A model generated the notes under the pieces. That model was not told the origin of the DNA and made no database searches. It saw only the letters and a list, made by a program, of their open reading frames with translations. The position numbers were made by a program, and so were the translations under genes. Source: Parvibium lacunae (lineage in GTDB: Bacteria > Pseudomonadota > Gammaproteobacteria > Burkholderiales > Burkholderiaceae_D). Taken from it: a stretch of DNA of 64,000 nucleotides. How positions within the stretch are numbered: position 1 is the first letter of the stretch; every line of letters starts with the position of its first letter. Of this stretch, positions 46,226 through 55,993 are shown in pieces. The stretch lies in assembly GCF_003335215.1 (NCBI RefSeq), contig NZ_QPGB01000002.1, positions 62,001-126,000 on the forward strand. The letters run 5' to 3'.

Positions 46226-47017
46226 TTAACCAAAACGACCCGTAATGTAATCTTCAGTTTCTTTCTTACTTGGCTTAATAAACATTTGGTCAGTCGCCCC
46301 AAACTCGACCAGGTCACCCAAATACATATAAGCCGTGTAGTCGGAGCAGCGCGCCGCCTGTTGCATATTGTGGGTCACGATGGCGACGGTATAATCTTTT
46401 TTCAGTTCATGAATCAATTCTTCAATTTTTGAAGTCGAAATGGGATCCAGCGCCGAACAAGGTTCATCCAGTAGTAACACCTCTGGTTTAATCGCAATGC
46501 CACGCGCAATGCATAAGCGCTGCTGCTGGCCACCCGATAAACCAAAACCACTTTGATGTAGCTTGTCTTTCACTTCAGTCCACAGCGCGGCTTTGCTCAA
46601 CGCCCACTCAACGCGTTCATCCATTTCAGCTTTGGTTAAGCGCTCAAACAACTTCACCCCAAACGAGATATTTTCGTAGATCGACATTGGAAATGGCGTT
46701 GGCTTTTGAAAAACCATCCCAATTTTGGCGCGGATCAGAGAAACATCGCGCTTACTCGTAATAATGTTTTCACCTTCAAACAGAATTTCGCCTTCAGCGC
46801 GTTGCTCTGGATAGAGCGAGTACATCCGATTTAATGTCCGTAGCAAAGTCGACTTGCCGCAACCAGAGGGCCCGATAAAGGCAGTCACTTTTTTCTCGGG
46901 AATGTCTAGATTGATATTCTTCAAAGCGTGGAACTTACCGTAATAAAAATTCAAGTTACGTACCTTGAGGGCAATTTTTTGATCTTGCAACAGTTGTGCG
47001 GTAGTCATAGTTGGCAT
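46226..47017 (-). CDS. pstB: Phosphate ABC transporter ATP-binding protein
   Basis: 263-aa ATPase of the Pst system: Walker [18 protein letters not shown], signature [15 protein letters not shown], Walker [14 protein letters not shown]. Last gene of pstSCAB; no phoU follows, as a tRNA cluster comes next. ATG 47017 or 47008 may start. Confidence 0.97.
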   Translation of the reverse strand: MPTMTTAQLLQDQKIALKVRNLNFYYGKFHALKNINLDIPEKKVTAFIGPSGCGKSTLLRTLNRMYSLYPEQRAEGEILFEGENIITSKRDVSLIRAKIGMVFQKPTPFPMSIYENISFGVKLFERLTKAEMDERVEWALSKAALWTEVKDKLHQSGFGLSGGQQQRLCIARGIAIKPEVLLLDEPCSALDPISTSKIEELIHELKKDYTVAIVTHNMQQAARCSDYTAYMYLGDLVEFGATDQMFIKPSKKETEDYITGRFG

Positions 47018-47063
47018 AGCAGTCTCTTCTCTTCAGTATGCAATCGATATCCGGCGAGCCGGG

Positions 47064-47987
47064 TTATTTCATATTTGGCCGCAAAAAGACGCGGGCCACG
47101 ATGTTCAAAATAAGGACGCTCAAGGTAATCAGGAATACCCCAGCCCAAGCCAAACGCTGCCAGTCTTCAAAGGGGCTCATCGCAAACTTGAAGATGGTTA
47201 CAGGCAAGTTCGCCATTGGCTCCATGACATCCACACTCCAAAATTGATTATTGAGCGCGGTAAATAACAAGGGCGCAGTTTCTCCTGCAATCCGGGCCAA
47301 CGCTAACAGGATACCGGTCATCACCCCCGAGCGGGCTGCCCGCAACGTCACACTCAAAATGACTTTATATTTTGGCGTTCCTAGTGCAAAGGCGGCCTCA
47401 CGTAAGGCAGCAGGAATCAGTTTCAACATATTTTCTGTGGTACGAATGACCACAGGAATCACAATCAGCGCTAACGCCAAAATACCCGCAAAAGCGGAAA
47501 AGTTGCCCATCTTGGCGACCACTAGGGCATAAATGAATAAGCCAATAACGATGGACGGCGCAGAGAGCAAAATGTCGTTGATAAAGCGGGTGACAGCACC
47601 CAAGCGATTGTGCTGACCATACTCCGCCAAATAGACCCCGGCAAGCACGCCCAGCGGTGCGCCAATGAGTGTCGCGAGCGCAACCATTAAAGCACTACCA
47701 AAAATCGCATTGGCTAAGCCCCCTGTTTCAGAACCCGGCGGTGGTGTCATGTCGGTGAATAAACTGAGTGATAACCCGCCCAACCCCAAGGTCAGTGTCG
47801 TCACCAAAATCCAGATCAACCAAACCAAGCCGAAGGCCATCGCTAAAATGGAGAGCGTTAGTGCAATCCGGTTGCGCCATACGCGCTGACGGTGAATCGG
47901 ATTGTTATCGGTAAAGTTTGTGGCTGTCGATTGACTATCCATATCTTCTCGCATCAATTCAGCAGTTTCGTTTAAAAGGGCGCTCAT
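47064..47987 (-). CDS. pstA: Phosphate ABC transporter permease
   Basis: 307-aa inner-membrane permease with the PstA pattern: long first helix after a hydrophilic N-terminus, [20 protein letters not shown], and the EAA loop [23 protein letters not shown] overlaps the pstC stop (ATGA), so translation is coupled. Confidence 0.96.
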   Translation of the reverse strand: MSALLNETAELMREDMDSQSTATNFTDNNPIHRQRVWRNRIALTLSILAMAFGLVWLIWILVTTLTLGLGGLSLSLFTDMTPPPGSETGGLANAIFGSALMVALATLIGAPLGVLAGVYLAEYGQHNRLGAVTRFINDILLSAPSIVIGLFIYALVVAKMGNFSAFAGILALALIVIPVVIRTTENMLKLIPAALREAAFALGTPKYKVILSVTLRAARSGVMTGILLALARIAGETAPLLFTALNNQFWSVDVMEPMANLPVTIFKFAMSPFEDWQRLAWAGVFLITLSVLILNIVARVFLRPNMK

Positions 47988-48934
47988 GATTTGCTTCCCT
48001 CATTGCGGCTCAAGCGCAATAACAGCAATTTCGATGCCGCTAAAACCAAAGCTGTAATGATAAACAGAATCAGCCCTAATTCCATCAACGCAGCGGTGTG
48101 CATGCCGCCTGCTTCTGCAAACTCATTCGCCAATGACGAGGTAATACTATTGGCCGGCTCAAATAAAGAAGCGCTGTTTAATAAATTGGTATTGCCGATG
48201 ACGAAGGTCACGGCCATTGTTTCGCCAATCGCGCGACCTAAGCCCAGCATAATTCCACCGATTACCCCAACTTTGGTGTATGGCAACACGACCTTCCACA
48301 TCACTTCCCAAGTCGTTGAGCCCATCCCATAAGCGGCTTCTTTCAGCATGGTTGGCGTGACTTCAAAGACATCACGCATCACTGATGCAATGAAAGGGAT
48401 GATCATGATCGCGAGAATAACGCCCGCGCACAGCAAGCCAATCCCAACCGGAGGGCCTTGTACTAGCTGACCAATTACAGGCCAGTCGCCGATCATGCGC
48501 TGCAGCGGTAACTGCAAGTATTGCGAGAATATCGGCGCAAAAACCAATAAACCCCACATCCCGTAAACAATACTTGGGATGGCGGCAAGCAGCTCGATTG
48601 CCGTCCCCAATGGTCGGCGTAGCCAGACCGGAGAAAGCTCAGTGAGAAACAGCGCGATTCCAAAACTAACCGGCACAGCAATAATCAGCGCAATAAGAGA
48701 ACTGACCAAGGTGCCATAGATCTGTACCAAAGCACCAAATTTTTCCGCTGGCGGATCCCAATCGGTTGTAAACATAAACCCAAGTCCGAATTTCTCGATC
48801 GAGGGCCACGCACTCACCACCAGTGAAAAGATAATCCCTGCCAACAAAATCAGCGTCAGGATCGCCGCTGCCCGGGTGACGTTAAAAAATACAACATCAG
48901 CGGTTTGGCCAGCAGTTTGCTTAGAGTTCGCCAT
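47984..48934 (-). CDS. pstC: Phosphate ABC transporter permease
   Basis: 316-aa permease with six helices, [20 protein letters not shown] in the first periplasmic loop and the EAA loop [23 protein letters not shown] 48934 has GAGAAAG upstream; ATG 48949 would add 5 residues. A hairpin lies between pstS and this gene. Confidence 0.96.
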   Translation of the reverse strand: MANSKQTAGQTADVVFFNVTRAAAILTLILLAGIIFSLVVSAWPSIEKFGLGFMFTTDWDPPAEKFGALVQIYGTLVSSLIALIIAVPVSFGIALFLTELSPVWLRRPLGTAIELLAAIPSIVYGMWGLLVFAPIFSQYLQLPLQRMIGDWPVIGQLVQGPPVGIGLLCAGVILAIMIIPFIASVMRDVFEVTPTMLKEAAYGMGSTTWEVMWKVVLPYTKVGVIGGIMLGLGRAIGETMAVTFVIGNTNLLNSASLFEPANSITSSLANEFAEAGGMHTAALMELGLILFIITALVLAASKLLLLRLSRNEGSKS

Positions 48935-48951
48935 GACTTTCTCACACATGC

Positions 48952-48981
48952 CAACGCCCCGAGGAAACTGACGGGGCGTTG
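48952..48981. terminator. Hairpin between pstS and pstC
   Basis: Arms CAACGCCCC (48952-48960) and GGGGCGTTG (48973-48981) with a 12-base loop in the short pstS-pstC gap. No T run follows on the minus strand. Such a structure would lower pstCAB relative to pstS, in keeping with the need for more binding protein than transporter. Confidence 0.6.
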
Positions 48982-49019
48982 TATCTTGTTATAACAATCT
49001 TTACTACAGCAATGCGGAC

Positions 49020-50060
49020 TTATTTGCTACTGAATAAGGCTTTGCCTGCACCATCTTTCACACTGCTGCTCCACTGTGCGCGTACCAAGTTAGCGACGTT
49101 TTCTGGCATGGGAACGTAATCCAACTCTTCTGCCATTTTGTCGCCATTTTTGTAGGCCCAATCAAAGAACTTTAACACTTCAGCACCTTGCTGAGCTTTT
49201 TCCTGATTTTTGTAGAGCAAAATAAAGGTGGCACCCGTGATTGGCCATGCGTCCTTACCAGCCTGATCAGTCAGAATTTGTGCAAACGACTCATTCCACT
49301 TGGCACCTGCTGCGGCCGCTTTAAACGTTAAATCATCCGGTGCAACATAGTTACCTGCTTTGTTTTGCAACAGCGCAAAGGTCAGTTTATTTTTCTTGGC
49401 GTAGGAATACTCAACATAGCCAATCGAAGCTGGAATACGCTGAATAAATGCAGCAACCCCTTCATTGCCTTTGCCACCGAGACCGACGGGCCAATTCACC
49501 GTTGCACCTTCACCAACGCGCTGCTTCCAGTCTGCACTAATTTTGCTCAGGTAATTTGTGAAAATAAAGGTGGTACCAGAACCATCAGCACGACGTACTA
49601 CAGAAATGTTCTGATCAGGCAGCTTCACACTGGGATTCAGATCGGTCAATGCCTTGTCGTTCCACTTCGTGATTTTGCCCAAATAAATATCAGCCAAGAT
49701 AGCAGGCGTCATGCGAATTTGACCGGGCTGAACACCCGCCAAGTTCATGACAGGCACCACGCCCCCCATTGCCATCGGGAACTGAATCATGCCGTCTTTA
49801 TCCAGTTCATCTTGCTTGAGCGGGGCATCTGAGGCACCAAAATCGACAGTTTTCGCTTTGATCTGGCGAATGCCGCCGCTTGATCCAATCGATTGATAGT
49901 TGAGCTTAACGCCAGTTGCTTTCTGATAGGCATCGGCCCACTTTGCGTATAGCGGTGCCGGAAAACTGGCACCCGCACCCGTAATTTCTGTTGCCTGAGC
50001 AACCGCCAACATACCACCCAAGACTGTTGCGGCTAACAACTTGACTCGCAGAGCTTTCAT
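49020..50060 (-). CDS. pstS: Phosphate ABC transporter substrate-binding protein
   Basis: 346-aa periplasmic protein with a Sec signal peptide (LLAATVLGGMLAVAQAT), ITGAGASFPAPLYAKWADAY and SGTTFIFTNYLSKIS, typical of PstS. ATG 50060 is 6 bases after AAAGG; ATG 50066 lies inside that site. A Pho box with correctly spaced -10 lies about 95-125 bases upstream. Confidence 0.97.
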   Translation of the reverse strand: MKALRVKLLAATVLGGMLAVAQATEITGAGASFPAPLYAKWADAYQKATGVKLNYQSIGSSGGIRQIKAKTVDFGASDAPLKQDELDKDGMIQFPMAMGGVVPVMNLAGVQPGQIRMTPAILADIYLGKITKWNDKALTDLNPSVKLPDQNISVVRRADGSGTTFIFTNYLSKISADWKQRVGEGATVNWPVGLGGKGNEGVAAFIQRIPASIGYVEYSYAKKNKLTFALLQNKAGNYVAPDDLTFKAAAAGAKWNESFAQILTDQAGKDAWPITGATFILLYKNQEKAQQGAEVLKFFDWAYKNGDKMAEELDYVPMPENVANLVRAQWSSSVKDGAGKALFSSK

Positions 50061-50152
50061 GTACATCCTTTCAAAATTAGCTGCGTCTTGTGATTCAAAC
50101 AGATCGAAACTTGCGCAGTTAAAACAAATACACCTAAGCGATAACAGGACGC

Positions 50153-50186
50153 ATTCTAAGAAGCGATTATGACAACACTATGACAA
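50153..50186 (-). promoter_or_regulatory. Pho box and -10 for pstSCAB
   Basis: On the minus strand TTGTCAT-AGTG-TTGTCAT (50186 to 50169) matches the PhoB site CTGTCAT-N4-CTGTCAT, and TAGAAT (50158-50153) follows after exactly 10 bases, the spacing seen where PhoB replaces the -35 element. Confidence 0.9.
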
Positions 50187-50248
50187 GTCGCTTTCTATTT
50201 CTTGCTTTTATGCCCCTGCAGTAGCCTGATCGGAGACGGGTCACGAAG

Positions 50249-50282
50249 CATTCATATTTTTGTCATATATCTCCAGTAATCT
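50249..50282 (+). promoter_or_regulatory. Pho box and -10 for the fasciclin lipoprotein gene
   Basis: CATTCAT-ATTT-TTGTCAT (50249-50266) matches the PhoB consensus in 11 of 14 repeat positions, and TAATCT (50277-50282) follows after 10 bases, the same geometry as the pstS promoter. It lies 38 bases before the ATG. Confidence 0.6.
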
Positions 50283-50320
50283 GGGCGAGCTTTTTATCAG
50301 CAACCTCGTACGGAGAAAAT

Positions 50321-50827
50321 ATGAAACGCCTATCTATTCAACAAGTTTTCGCAAAATTATCGCTGGTCGTTGGTGCCGGCCTACTCGCAGCAGGTTGTGC
50401 GACTGGCCCTGACAACACCCCCAAAAATCTCGTTGATACCGCCGCCAGTGCTGGTCAATTTAATATTCTTAGCCAAGCAATCAAACAAGCCGGCTTGGAA
50501 GAAACGCTCAAAGGAACCGGGCCCTTTACCGTTTTCGCGCCAACAGACGCCGCATTTAACAAGATTCCTAAAGCCCAACTCGACAAATTGTTGGCAGACA
50601 AAGAAGCCCTGAAAAATGTGCTCACCTTCCATGTATTGCCAGGGAAAGTAATGAGCAAAGCCGTTACTAATGCCAGCGTTAAAACGGTCAATGGTGCCAA
50701 TGTTACCGTCTCACGTTCAGGTGACTTTGTAGGCTACGATGACGCCCTAGTCACCAAGGCTGACATTGAAGCAACTAATGGCGTGATCCATGTCATTGAT
50801 ACCGTTGTCATGCCACCCCGCCGCTAA
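50321..50827 (+). CDS. Fasciclin-domain lipoprotein
   Basis: 168 aa with a lipoprotein signal (AGLLAAGCAT, Cys about residue 26) and one FAS1 domain: NILSQAIKQAGLEETLKGTG, GPFTVFAPTDAAFNKIP, VLTFHVLPGKVMS and ATNGVIHVIDTVVMPP. FAS1 domains mediate adhesion or bind small molecules. Divergent from pstS, with its own Pho-box-like promoter and a terminator at 50881-50917. Confidence 0.92.
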   Translation: MKRLSIQQVFAKLSLVVGAGLLAAGCATGPDNTPKNLVDTAASAGQFNILSQAIKQAGLEETLKGTGPFTVFAPTDAAFNKIPKAQLDKLLADKEALKNVLTFHVLPGKVMSKAVTNASVKTVNGANVTVSRSGDFVGYDDALVTKADIEATNGVIHVIDTVVMPPRR

Positions 50828-50880
50828 ATTAGACATTTGGCCCTGCCCCGCTCAGGACAGAAGCCACTCCAGATAGGCTT

Positions 50881-50917
50881 AATAGGCTGACAAGCCATGC
50901 TTGAACGGCCTATTTTT
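50881..50917 (+). terminator. Rho-independent terminator after the fasciclin gene
   Basis: Outer stem AATAGGC/GCCTATT (50881-50887 with 50908-50914), inner stem AAGC/GCTT, followed by TTTTT. Confidence 0.8.
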
Positions 50918-50972
50918 AAGCCCTATATTTTGATATTATTAGAAATATTGAAATTTAGACCATTGGATAAAA

Positions 50973-51311
50973 ATGAATGATGCCGCTGCCGTCACCGCAC
51001 TGAGCGCACTCGCACAGCACCACCGACTGGCCATTTTTCGCCTGCTGGTGGTCGCAGGACAAAATGGCATGCTGGCCGGTGAGCTGGCAAAAGCGGTTGA
51101 CTGTGCCCCCAGTGCCCTTTCTTTTCATGCGAAGACGCTATTGCAAGCGGGGCTCATCCAACAAGATATTCAAGGACGTCATGTGCGCTACCAAGTTGCC
51201 CTAGCGCACATGCAGAGCTTGCTGACCTACCTCACCGAAAACTGCTGTGGCGGTAGCAGTTGCGATGCTGCTGTCCCCTCTGTTTGTTGCCCCACCCCAG
51301 AAAAAACTTAA
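50973..51311 (+). CDS. arsR: ArsR-family arsenic-responsive repressor
   Basis: 112-aa winged-helix protein: ALSALAQHHRLAIFRLLVVA, then LAKAVDCAPSALSFHAKTLL. Cysteines at the C-terminus (ENCCGGSSCDAA, VCCPTPEK) are in the place where some ArsR proteins bind arsenite. It is first in the arsR-arsI-arsC-aqpS operon. Confidence 0.9.
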   Translation: MNDAAAVTALSALAQHHRLAIFRLLVVAGQNGMLAGELAKAVDCAPSALSFHAKTLLQAGLIQQDIQGRHVRYQVALAHMQSLLTYLTENCCGGSSCDAAVPSVCCPTPEKT

Positions 51312-51323
51312 GGGAGAATATCC

Positions 51324-51890
51324 ATGAAACGCTTACATATTCATGTCGCTGTGGCCGATTTACAGCAAAGTATTGGCTTTTACTCCGCGCTCTTTGCCAG
51401 TGAGCCCAGCCAGGTTGAGGCAGATTACGCCAAGTGGATGCTCGATGACCCACGCGTGAACTTTGCCATTTCTCAACGCGGGCAAACCCCCGGTTTAGAC
51501 CATTTAGGTATTCAGGCGGAAAACGCCGGCGAGCTAAACGAATTAGAGCAACGCATTACACAGGCGGCCCTGCCCCATCTCGCGCAAACGAATAGCCAGT
51601 GCTGTTATGCGGAATCGAATAAACATTGGAGCGTGGATCCCAGCGGCATCGCGTGGGAAACCTTTCACACCCTCAATCAAATCCCTACATACGGTGCACA
51701 GGGCCGTGACCCTGCGGAAACTACTACCGCCTGCGCAACTGAAGGAAATGCAGCGTCCTCGTCCCCATCTAGCTGCTGCGCTCCCGCTGCTAACCCAGTA
51801 GCCAAGGTCGGCTTGCCCCAGCTTAGCACCCAGCGCGCGGGGAACTGCGGCAGCACATCCAATTCCACTAACGGCGCTCGTTGCTGTTAA
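51324..51890 (+). CDS. arsI: ArsI/CadI-family protein (vicinal oxygen chelate fold)
   Basis: 188 aa. Residues 1-120 form the VOC domain with HIHVAVADLQQSIGFYSALF, AKWMLDDPRVNFAIS, DHLGIQAEN and the paired cysteines NSQCCYAESNKHW that bind trivalent organoarsenicals in C-As lyases. A Cys/Ser-rich tail (SSCCAPAANP, ending GARCC) is extra and could bind arsenic. Likely a C-As lyase or metalloid-binding protein. Confidence 0.85.
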   Translation: MKRLHIHVAVADLQQSIGFYSALFASEPSQVEADYAKWMLDDPRVNFAISQRGQTPGLDHLGIQAENAGELNELEQRITQAALPHLAQTNSQCCYAESNKHWSVDPSGIAWETFHTLNQIPTYGAQGRDPAETTTACATEGNAASSSPSSCCAPAANPVAKVGLPQLSTQRAGNCGSTSNSTNGARCC

Positions 51891-51920
51891 GTAACACGGA
51901 CTCTATTTTTAGGAAATATC

Positions 51921-52403
51921 ATGAACGTTCTTATGCTCTGCACCGGCAACTCTTGCCGCTCTATTTTGGCCGAAGCCACCTTCAATCACCTCGCCCCTGC
52001 TGGGTGGCGCGCCCTCAGCGCGGGCAGCAAACCCACTGGTCAGGTGCATCCCCGCGCCTTGGCCCTACTCGCACGCGAAGGCATTAGCACCGAGGGCTAT
52101 CACAGCAAATCCTGGGATAACTTACCTGTCATTCCCAATATTGTGCTCACGCTCTGCGCTAGCGCGGCAGGCGAAACATGTCCTGTTTATCTGGGACCAG
52201 TCATGCGCGCTCACTGGGGCGTGGCCGACCCCGCCCACGCCACCGGTACTGATGCCGAAATTGATGCAGCCTTTATGACGGCTTACCGAATTATTCGTGC
52301 CCGCATTGAAGCCTTCTTTGCCCTACCCTTGGCCGAGTTAGTCGAAGACAAAGCACAACTCAAGGCCGAGCTGGATCGCATTGGCCAATCATTTGCTGAT
52401 TGA
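51921..52403 (+). CDS. arsC: Arsenate reductase, low-molecular-weight phosphatase type
   Basis: 160 aa, with the P-loop MLCTGNSCRSILAEA (CX5R) at the N-terminus, ALARE-type middle and a single CxxxxxC-like pair (LTLCASAAGETCPVYL) that fits the thioredoxin-coupled reductase class. It reduces arsenate to arsenite. Between arsI and aqpS. Confidence 0.92.
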   Translation: MNVLMLCTGNSCRSILAEATFNHLAPAGWRALSAGSKPTGQVHPRALALLAREGISTEGYHSKSWDNLPVIPNIVLTLCASAAGETCPVYLGPVMRAHWGVADPAHATGTDAEIDAAFMTAYRIIRARIEAFFALPLAELVEDKAQLKAELDRIGQSFAD

Positions 52404-52416
52404 AAGAGGACGCCGC

Positions 52417-53094
52417 ATGTCACGTTCGAATTCTGTTCACTATCCAGCCTATCTTAGCGAAACGCTCGGCACACTCATTCTCCTCGCGGTGGTGGTTGGC
52501 TCCGGCATCATGGGTGAACAACTCGCCCAAGGCAATACCGCCGTGGCACTGCTGGCGAACAGCCTCGCCACCGGCTGCGCCCTGTTTGTGTTGATTACCT
52601 TATTCGGCCCCCTCTCCGGCGCGCATTTCAACCCCGTGGTGACCTTACTGAGTGCCTGGCAAAAACAACTTACGTGGTCACAGGTGCCGGGCTATCTGAT
52701 CGGCCAAGTAGTGGGCGCATTGCTGGGTGTGGCGCTGGCGCATGGCATGTTTGATTTGGCATTGATTCAGCAGTCCACGCATATCCGTACCGGCGGCCCC
52801 CAATGGTTGGGCGAAATCACGGCCACCGCCGGTTTAATCCTCGTCATTCAATGCATCGCCACACGTGGCAAACTGGAACTCACCGCTGCCTGCGTCGCGC
52901 TTTACATCACTGCGGCGTATTGGTTTACCTCATCTACCTCGTTTGCCAACCCCGCCGTCACGCTAGCACGTAGCTTCACCAATACCTTTGCCGGGATTGC
53001 CCCGAGTGATGTGGCGGGGTTTGTGATGGCGCAGCTCATTGGCGCAGGTGTCGGCGGGGGGTTAGCTCGTTGCCTACACGGTGGCAAGCAGTAA
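52417..53094 (+). CDS. aqpS: Aquaglyceroporin AqpS-like arsenic channel
   Basis: 225-aa MIP channel of six helices with the first NPA box as NPV (GAHFNPVVTLL) and the second as NPA (SFANPAVTLARSF). Ars-operon aquaglyceroporins of this type let arsenite flow out down its gradient after ArsC makes it. ATG 52417 with AGAGGA upstream; an earlier ATG at 52381 is inside arsC. No arsB or acr3 pump gene accompanies it here. Confidence 0.9.
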   Translation: MSRSNSVHYPAYLSETLGTLILLAVVVGSGIMGEQLAQGNTAVALLANSLATGCALFVLITLFGPLSGAHFNPVVTLLSAWQKQLTWSQVPGYLIGQVVGALLGVALAHGMFDLALIQQSTHIRTGGPQWLGEITATAGLILVIQCIATRGKLELTAACVALYITAAYWFTSSTSFANPAVTLARSFTNTFAGIAPSDVAGFVMAQLIGAGVGGGLARCLHGGKQ

Positions 53095-53199
53095 TCGCAT
53101 TAGCATTTTAGTCCTACGTAAGCATTAATACTTTCACCATTCGCCATGGTAATGGATAGCGGCGAGAGTAACCCAGCGAGTGTCTGGATGAGATATTGC

Positions 53200-53571
53200 C
53201 TAACCCGCGCACGCGCCGCAGCGCCCGTAGAGGATGACCTCATGGTCTTCTACCAAGAAACCAGAAGGTGCTAATTGCTCCATATTTCCTAAGCAGGACT
53301 CAAGATCAAAGACTCGCTCACACTGACGACATTGAAAGTGGTGGTGGTGGGTGCTATTCGCAGGTTCATAACGTGGGTTTTGCCCAGGCAGGTGAACCAC
53401 TTTGAGCAGTCCTTCCTCATAGAGTCCTTTTATGTTTCTATACACAGTGGCCAGTGATAGACGCGGCACTGTTACCGAGGCCATCAATAGGACTTCCTGC
53501 GCCAGTAGCGGCCGCTGCGCATCAACAATCACATCCAAAATAGCCTGACGTTGTCGGGTCTTGCGTTCCAT
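53200..53571 (-). CDS. zur: Fur-family repressor, probably Zur
   Basis: 123 aa, shorter than Fur: TRQRQAILDVIVDAQRPLLA, LSLATVYRNIKGLYEEGLLK (helix-turn-helix), STHHHHFQCRQCERVFDLE (metal site and CxxC) and the second CxxC GRCGACAG. Divergent from zinc-chaperone GTPase genes, so zinc is the likely co-repressor. It probably controls the 53681-63734 block and itself. Confidence 0.85.
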   Translation of the reverse strand: MERKTRQRQAILDVIVDAQRPLLAQEVLLMASVTVPRLSLATVYRNIKGLYEEGLLKVVHLPGQNPRYEPANSTHHHHFQCRQCERVFDLESCLGNMEQLAPSGFLVEDHEVILYGRCGACAG

Positions 53572-53636
53572 AGCGATTCAAGGTTGGTTTGCCGTAGGAC
53601 TAACAGTACCTAGATTATACGATTGTGCCAACTTCT

Positions 53637-53652
53637 TATTGAGAATACAATA
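53637..53652. promoter_or_regulatory. Candidate Zur operator
   Basis: In the 109-base gap between zur and the first GTPase gene an AT-rich inverted repeat TATTG-N6-CAATA is centred near 53644, about 30 bases before the GTPase start. It may be a Zur site; other AT palindromes in this gap are weaker. Confidence 0.35.
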
Positions 53653-53680
53653 CTATTAGTAAAAAAGGAGATATCAAGCC

Positions 53681-54880
53681 ATGCAATCGACAACGCGCTT
53701 GCCAGTGACCGTCCTTTCTGGGTTCTTGGGGGCCGGGAAAACCACGTTACTCAACCATATCCTAAACAATCGTGAGGGAAGACGTGTCGCCGTCATTGTG
53801 AATGACATGTCCGAAGTCAATATTGATGCAGCCCTCGTGCGTGAGGGCGGTGCGGAGCTATCCCGCACCGAGGAAAAGTTGGTCGAAATGAGTAATGGCT
53901 GTATTTGCTGCACACTCCGCGAAGATCTCTTGTTGGAGGTCGAGCGCCTCGCCAAAGAGGTGCGTTTTGATTATCTGGTGATTGAATCCACCGGTATTTC
54001 TGAACCGCTACCAGTGGCTGAAACTTTTACGTTTGAAGGCGAGGACGGTCGCAGCCTGAGTCATGTCGCCCAGTTAGACACCATGGTTACCGTGGTCGAT
54101 TCATTCAATTTTTTAAAGGACTACAGCTCACGCGATAGTTTGCAAGGGCGTGGAGAGTCACTCGGGGAAGAGGATCAGCGAACGGTGGTTGATCTGCTGA
54201 TTGAGCAGATCGAGTTCTGCGATGTTATCGTACTGAACAAATTAGACCTCATTAACACCGTTGAACGTGAGCAACTGACGGGCATCCTGAAGAGCCTCAA
54301 TCCTCGCGCACGAATTGAGCTTGCTTCGTTTGGGCAAGTTCCGCTTGATAAAGTATTGGCTACCGGCCTGTTCGATTTTGAGCAAGCGTCACAAGCCCCC
54401 GGCTGGCTTAAAGAAATGCGCGGTGAGCATGTGCCGGAAACCCAAGAATATGGAATCACCAGCTTCGTTTACCGTGCTCGCCGGCCATTTCATCCGACCC
54501 GTTTCAAGCAGTGGGTGGATAGCGAGTGGCCAGGAGTCGTGCGATCTAAGGGCTATTTTTGGTTAGCCAGTCATCCTACCTTAGCAGGTTCATGGTCACA
54601 GGCAGGGGCCGTAGCAAGGCATGAGCCTGCAGGCTATTGGTGGGCTGCTGTACCAAAAGAAAAATGGCCGGCTGATTCAGAGGCTGTCAACCTTATTCTA
54701 CAAAAATGGCACCAAGACGTCGGCGATGCCCGACAAGAAATCGTCCTGATTGGTATGGCAATGGATGAAGCCGCGTTACGAGCCCAATTTGATGCTTGTT
54801 TATTGACTGATGCGGAAATGAAGCAAGGACCTGCCACCTGGTCTACATGGCCTAATCTGCTGCCAGGCTGGCCAAACTAG
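53681..54880 (+). CDS. zigA: COG0523 GTPase, ZigA-type metallochaperone
   Basis: 399 aa: P-loop [15 protein letters not shown], the metal-binding CxCC in [30 protein letters not shown] and NKLDLI (G4), and a C-terminal CobW domain. The longer length and start resemble the Zur-controlled ZigA branch that delivers zinc under starvation. First gene of the zinc island, with AAGGAG before its ATG. Confidence 0.9.
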   Translation: MQSTTRLPVTVLSGFLGAGKTTLLNHILNNREGRRVAVIVNDMSEVNIDAALVREGGAELSRTEEKLVEMSNGCICCTLREDLLLEVERLAKEVRFDYLVIESTGISEPLPVAETFTFEGEDGRSLSHVAQLDTMVTVVDSFNFLKDYSSRDSLQGRGESLGEEDQRTVVDLLIEQIEFCDVIVLNKLDLINTVEREQLTGILKSLNPRARIELASFGQVPLDKVLATGLFDFEQASQAPGWLKEMRGEHVPETQEYGITSFVYRARRPFHPTRFKQWVDSEWPGVVRSKGYFWLASHPTLAGSWSQAGAVARHEPAGYWWAAVPKEKWPADSEAVNLILQKWHQDVGDARQEIVLIGMAMDEAALRAQFDACLLTDAEMKQGPATWSTWPNLLPGWPN

Positions 54881-54928
54881 GATAGCACTGTCACCACATT
54901 GCCCCTCACCAACATAAGAAAAGGCATC

Positions 54929-55993
54929 ATGAACCTCATTCCCGTCACCCTCATTACCGGCTTTCTCGGTAGTGGCAAAACGACTTTGCTCAACCATTTG
55001 GTTTGTCAGCCCGAACTGGCCGATAGCTTGGTCATTATCAATGAGTTTGGCGAAATGGCTTTGGACCATATGCTGGTCGCACATAGCACTGAGAATTTGA
55101 TCATGGAGATGAGCAGCGGTTGTCTATGCTGCACCATTCGCCATGATTTAGTAAAAACATTACGCGATATCACTTGGCGCTTTGCGCGGAATGGCCAACG
55201 CCAATTTCAGCGGGTGATCATAGAAACGACGGGGTTGGCTGACCCAGCCCCGATTATTCATACCCTAATGAGTCATCCGGAAATTCTTTCGAAGTATCGG
55301 CTTGATGGGATTGTGACCACAATAGATTTAGCCACCGGTATGAATACCCTGGATCAGCACCAGGAAGCCATCAAGCAAGCGGCAGTCGCCGATGCGCTCC
55401 TATTGACCAAAGCAGACTTGGCCAGCGAGGTGCAACGTCATGCCCTGCTCCAACGACTGAACAGTATCAATCCCGCTGCTACTCGTTGGGAAGTGACAAA
55501 CGGTGAAATCAGTGCTCAGCATGTGCTCAATCTCGGTTTGTTCGCCACAACCGACAAAACGCCCGATGTGCAACGCTGGCTCAACGAAGAGGCTTATGCT
55601 GCGGGCGCAGATTCGCATGCACATCATCACAACCACGATCATAACCACGATGTAAACCGCCACGACGACAGAATCCACGCTTTCTGTTATTCGTTTGCAG
55701 AACCGATTTCTGACGAGGTGCTAACAGCCTGGCTTGAAACAATGACGGCTTTTGTAGGCAGCAATATTCTGCGCGTCAAAGGAATACTCAATATAGAAGG
55801 GAATCCCCGCCCGGTGGTGATTCATGGTGTGCAACACATTTTTCATCCACCGGTCACCTTACCTGCTTGGCCGAGCGAAGACCGTCATTCGCGCTTGGTA
55901 TTCATTACCCAAGAGGTAGGGCGAGCCATGATTGAAAAAACCTTTGCGCCTTTTCGTCAAATCCAACCAAAACCGCAAGAAACCATCGCATGA
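54929..55993 (+). CDS. Second COG0523 GTPase with His-rich loop
   Basis: 354 aa: P-loop [15 protein letters not shown], CxCC in SGCLCCTIRHDLV, IETTGLADPAPIIHTL, and a His/Asp-rich loop (HAHHHNHDHNHDV) at about residues 231-243 that probably binds zinc. ATG 54929 is chosen (MNLIPVTLITG). Its stop overlaps the cysS start. Confidence 0.9.
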   Translation: MNLIPVTLITGFLGSGKTTLLNHLVCQPELADSLVIINEFGEMALDHMLVAHSTENLIMEMSSGCLCCTIRHDLVKTLRDITWRFARNGQRQFQRVIIETTGLADPAPIIHTLMSHPEILSKYRLDGIVTTIDLATGMNTLDQHQEAIKQAAVADALLLTKADLASEVQRHALLQRLNSINPAATRWEVTNGEISAQHVLNLGLFATTDKTPDVQRWLNEEAYAAGADSHAHHHNHDHNHDVNRHDDRIHAFCYSFAEPISDEVLTAWLETMTAFVGSNILRVKGILNIEGNPRPVVIHGVQHIFHPPVTLPAWPSEDRHSRLVFITQEVGRAMIEKTFAPFRQIQPKPQETIA

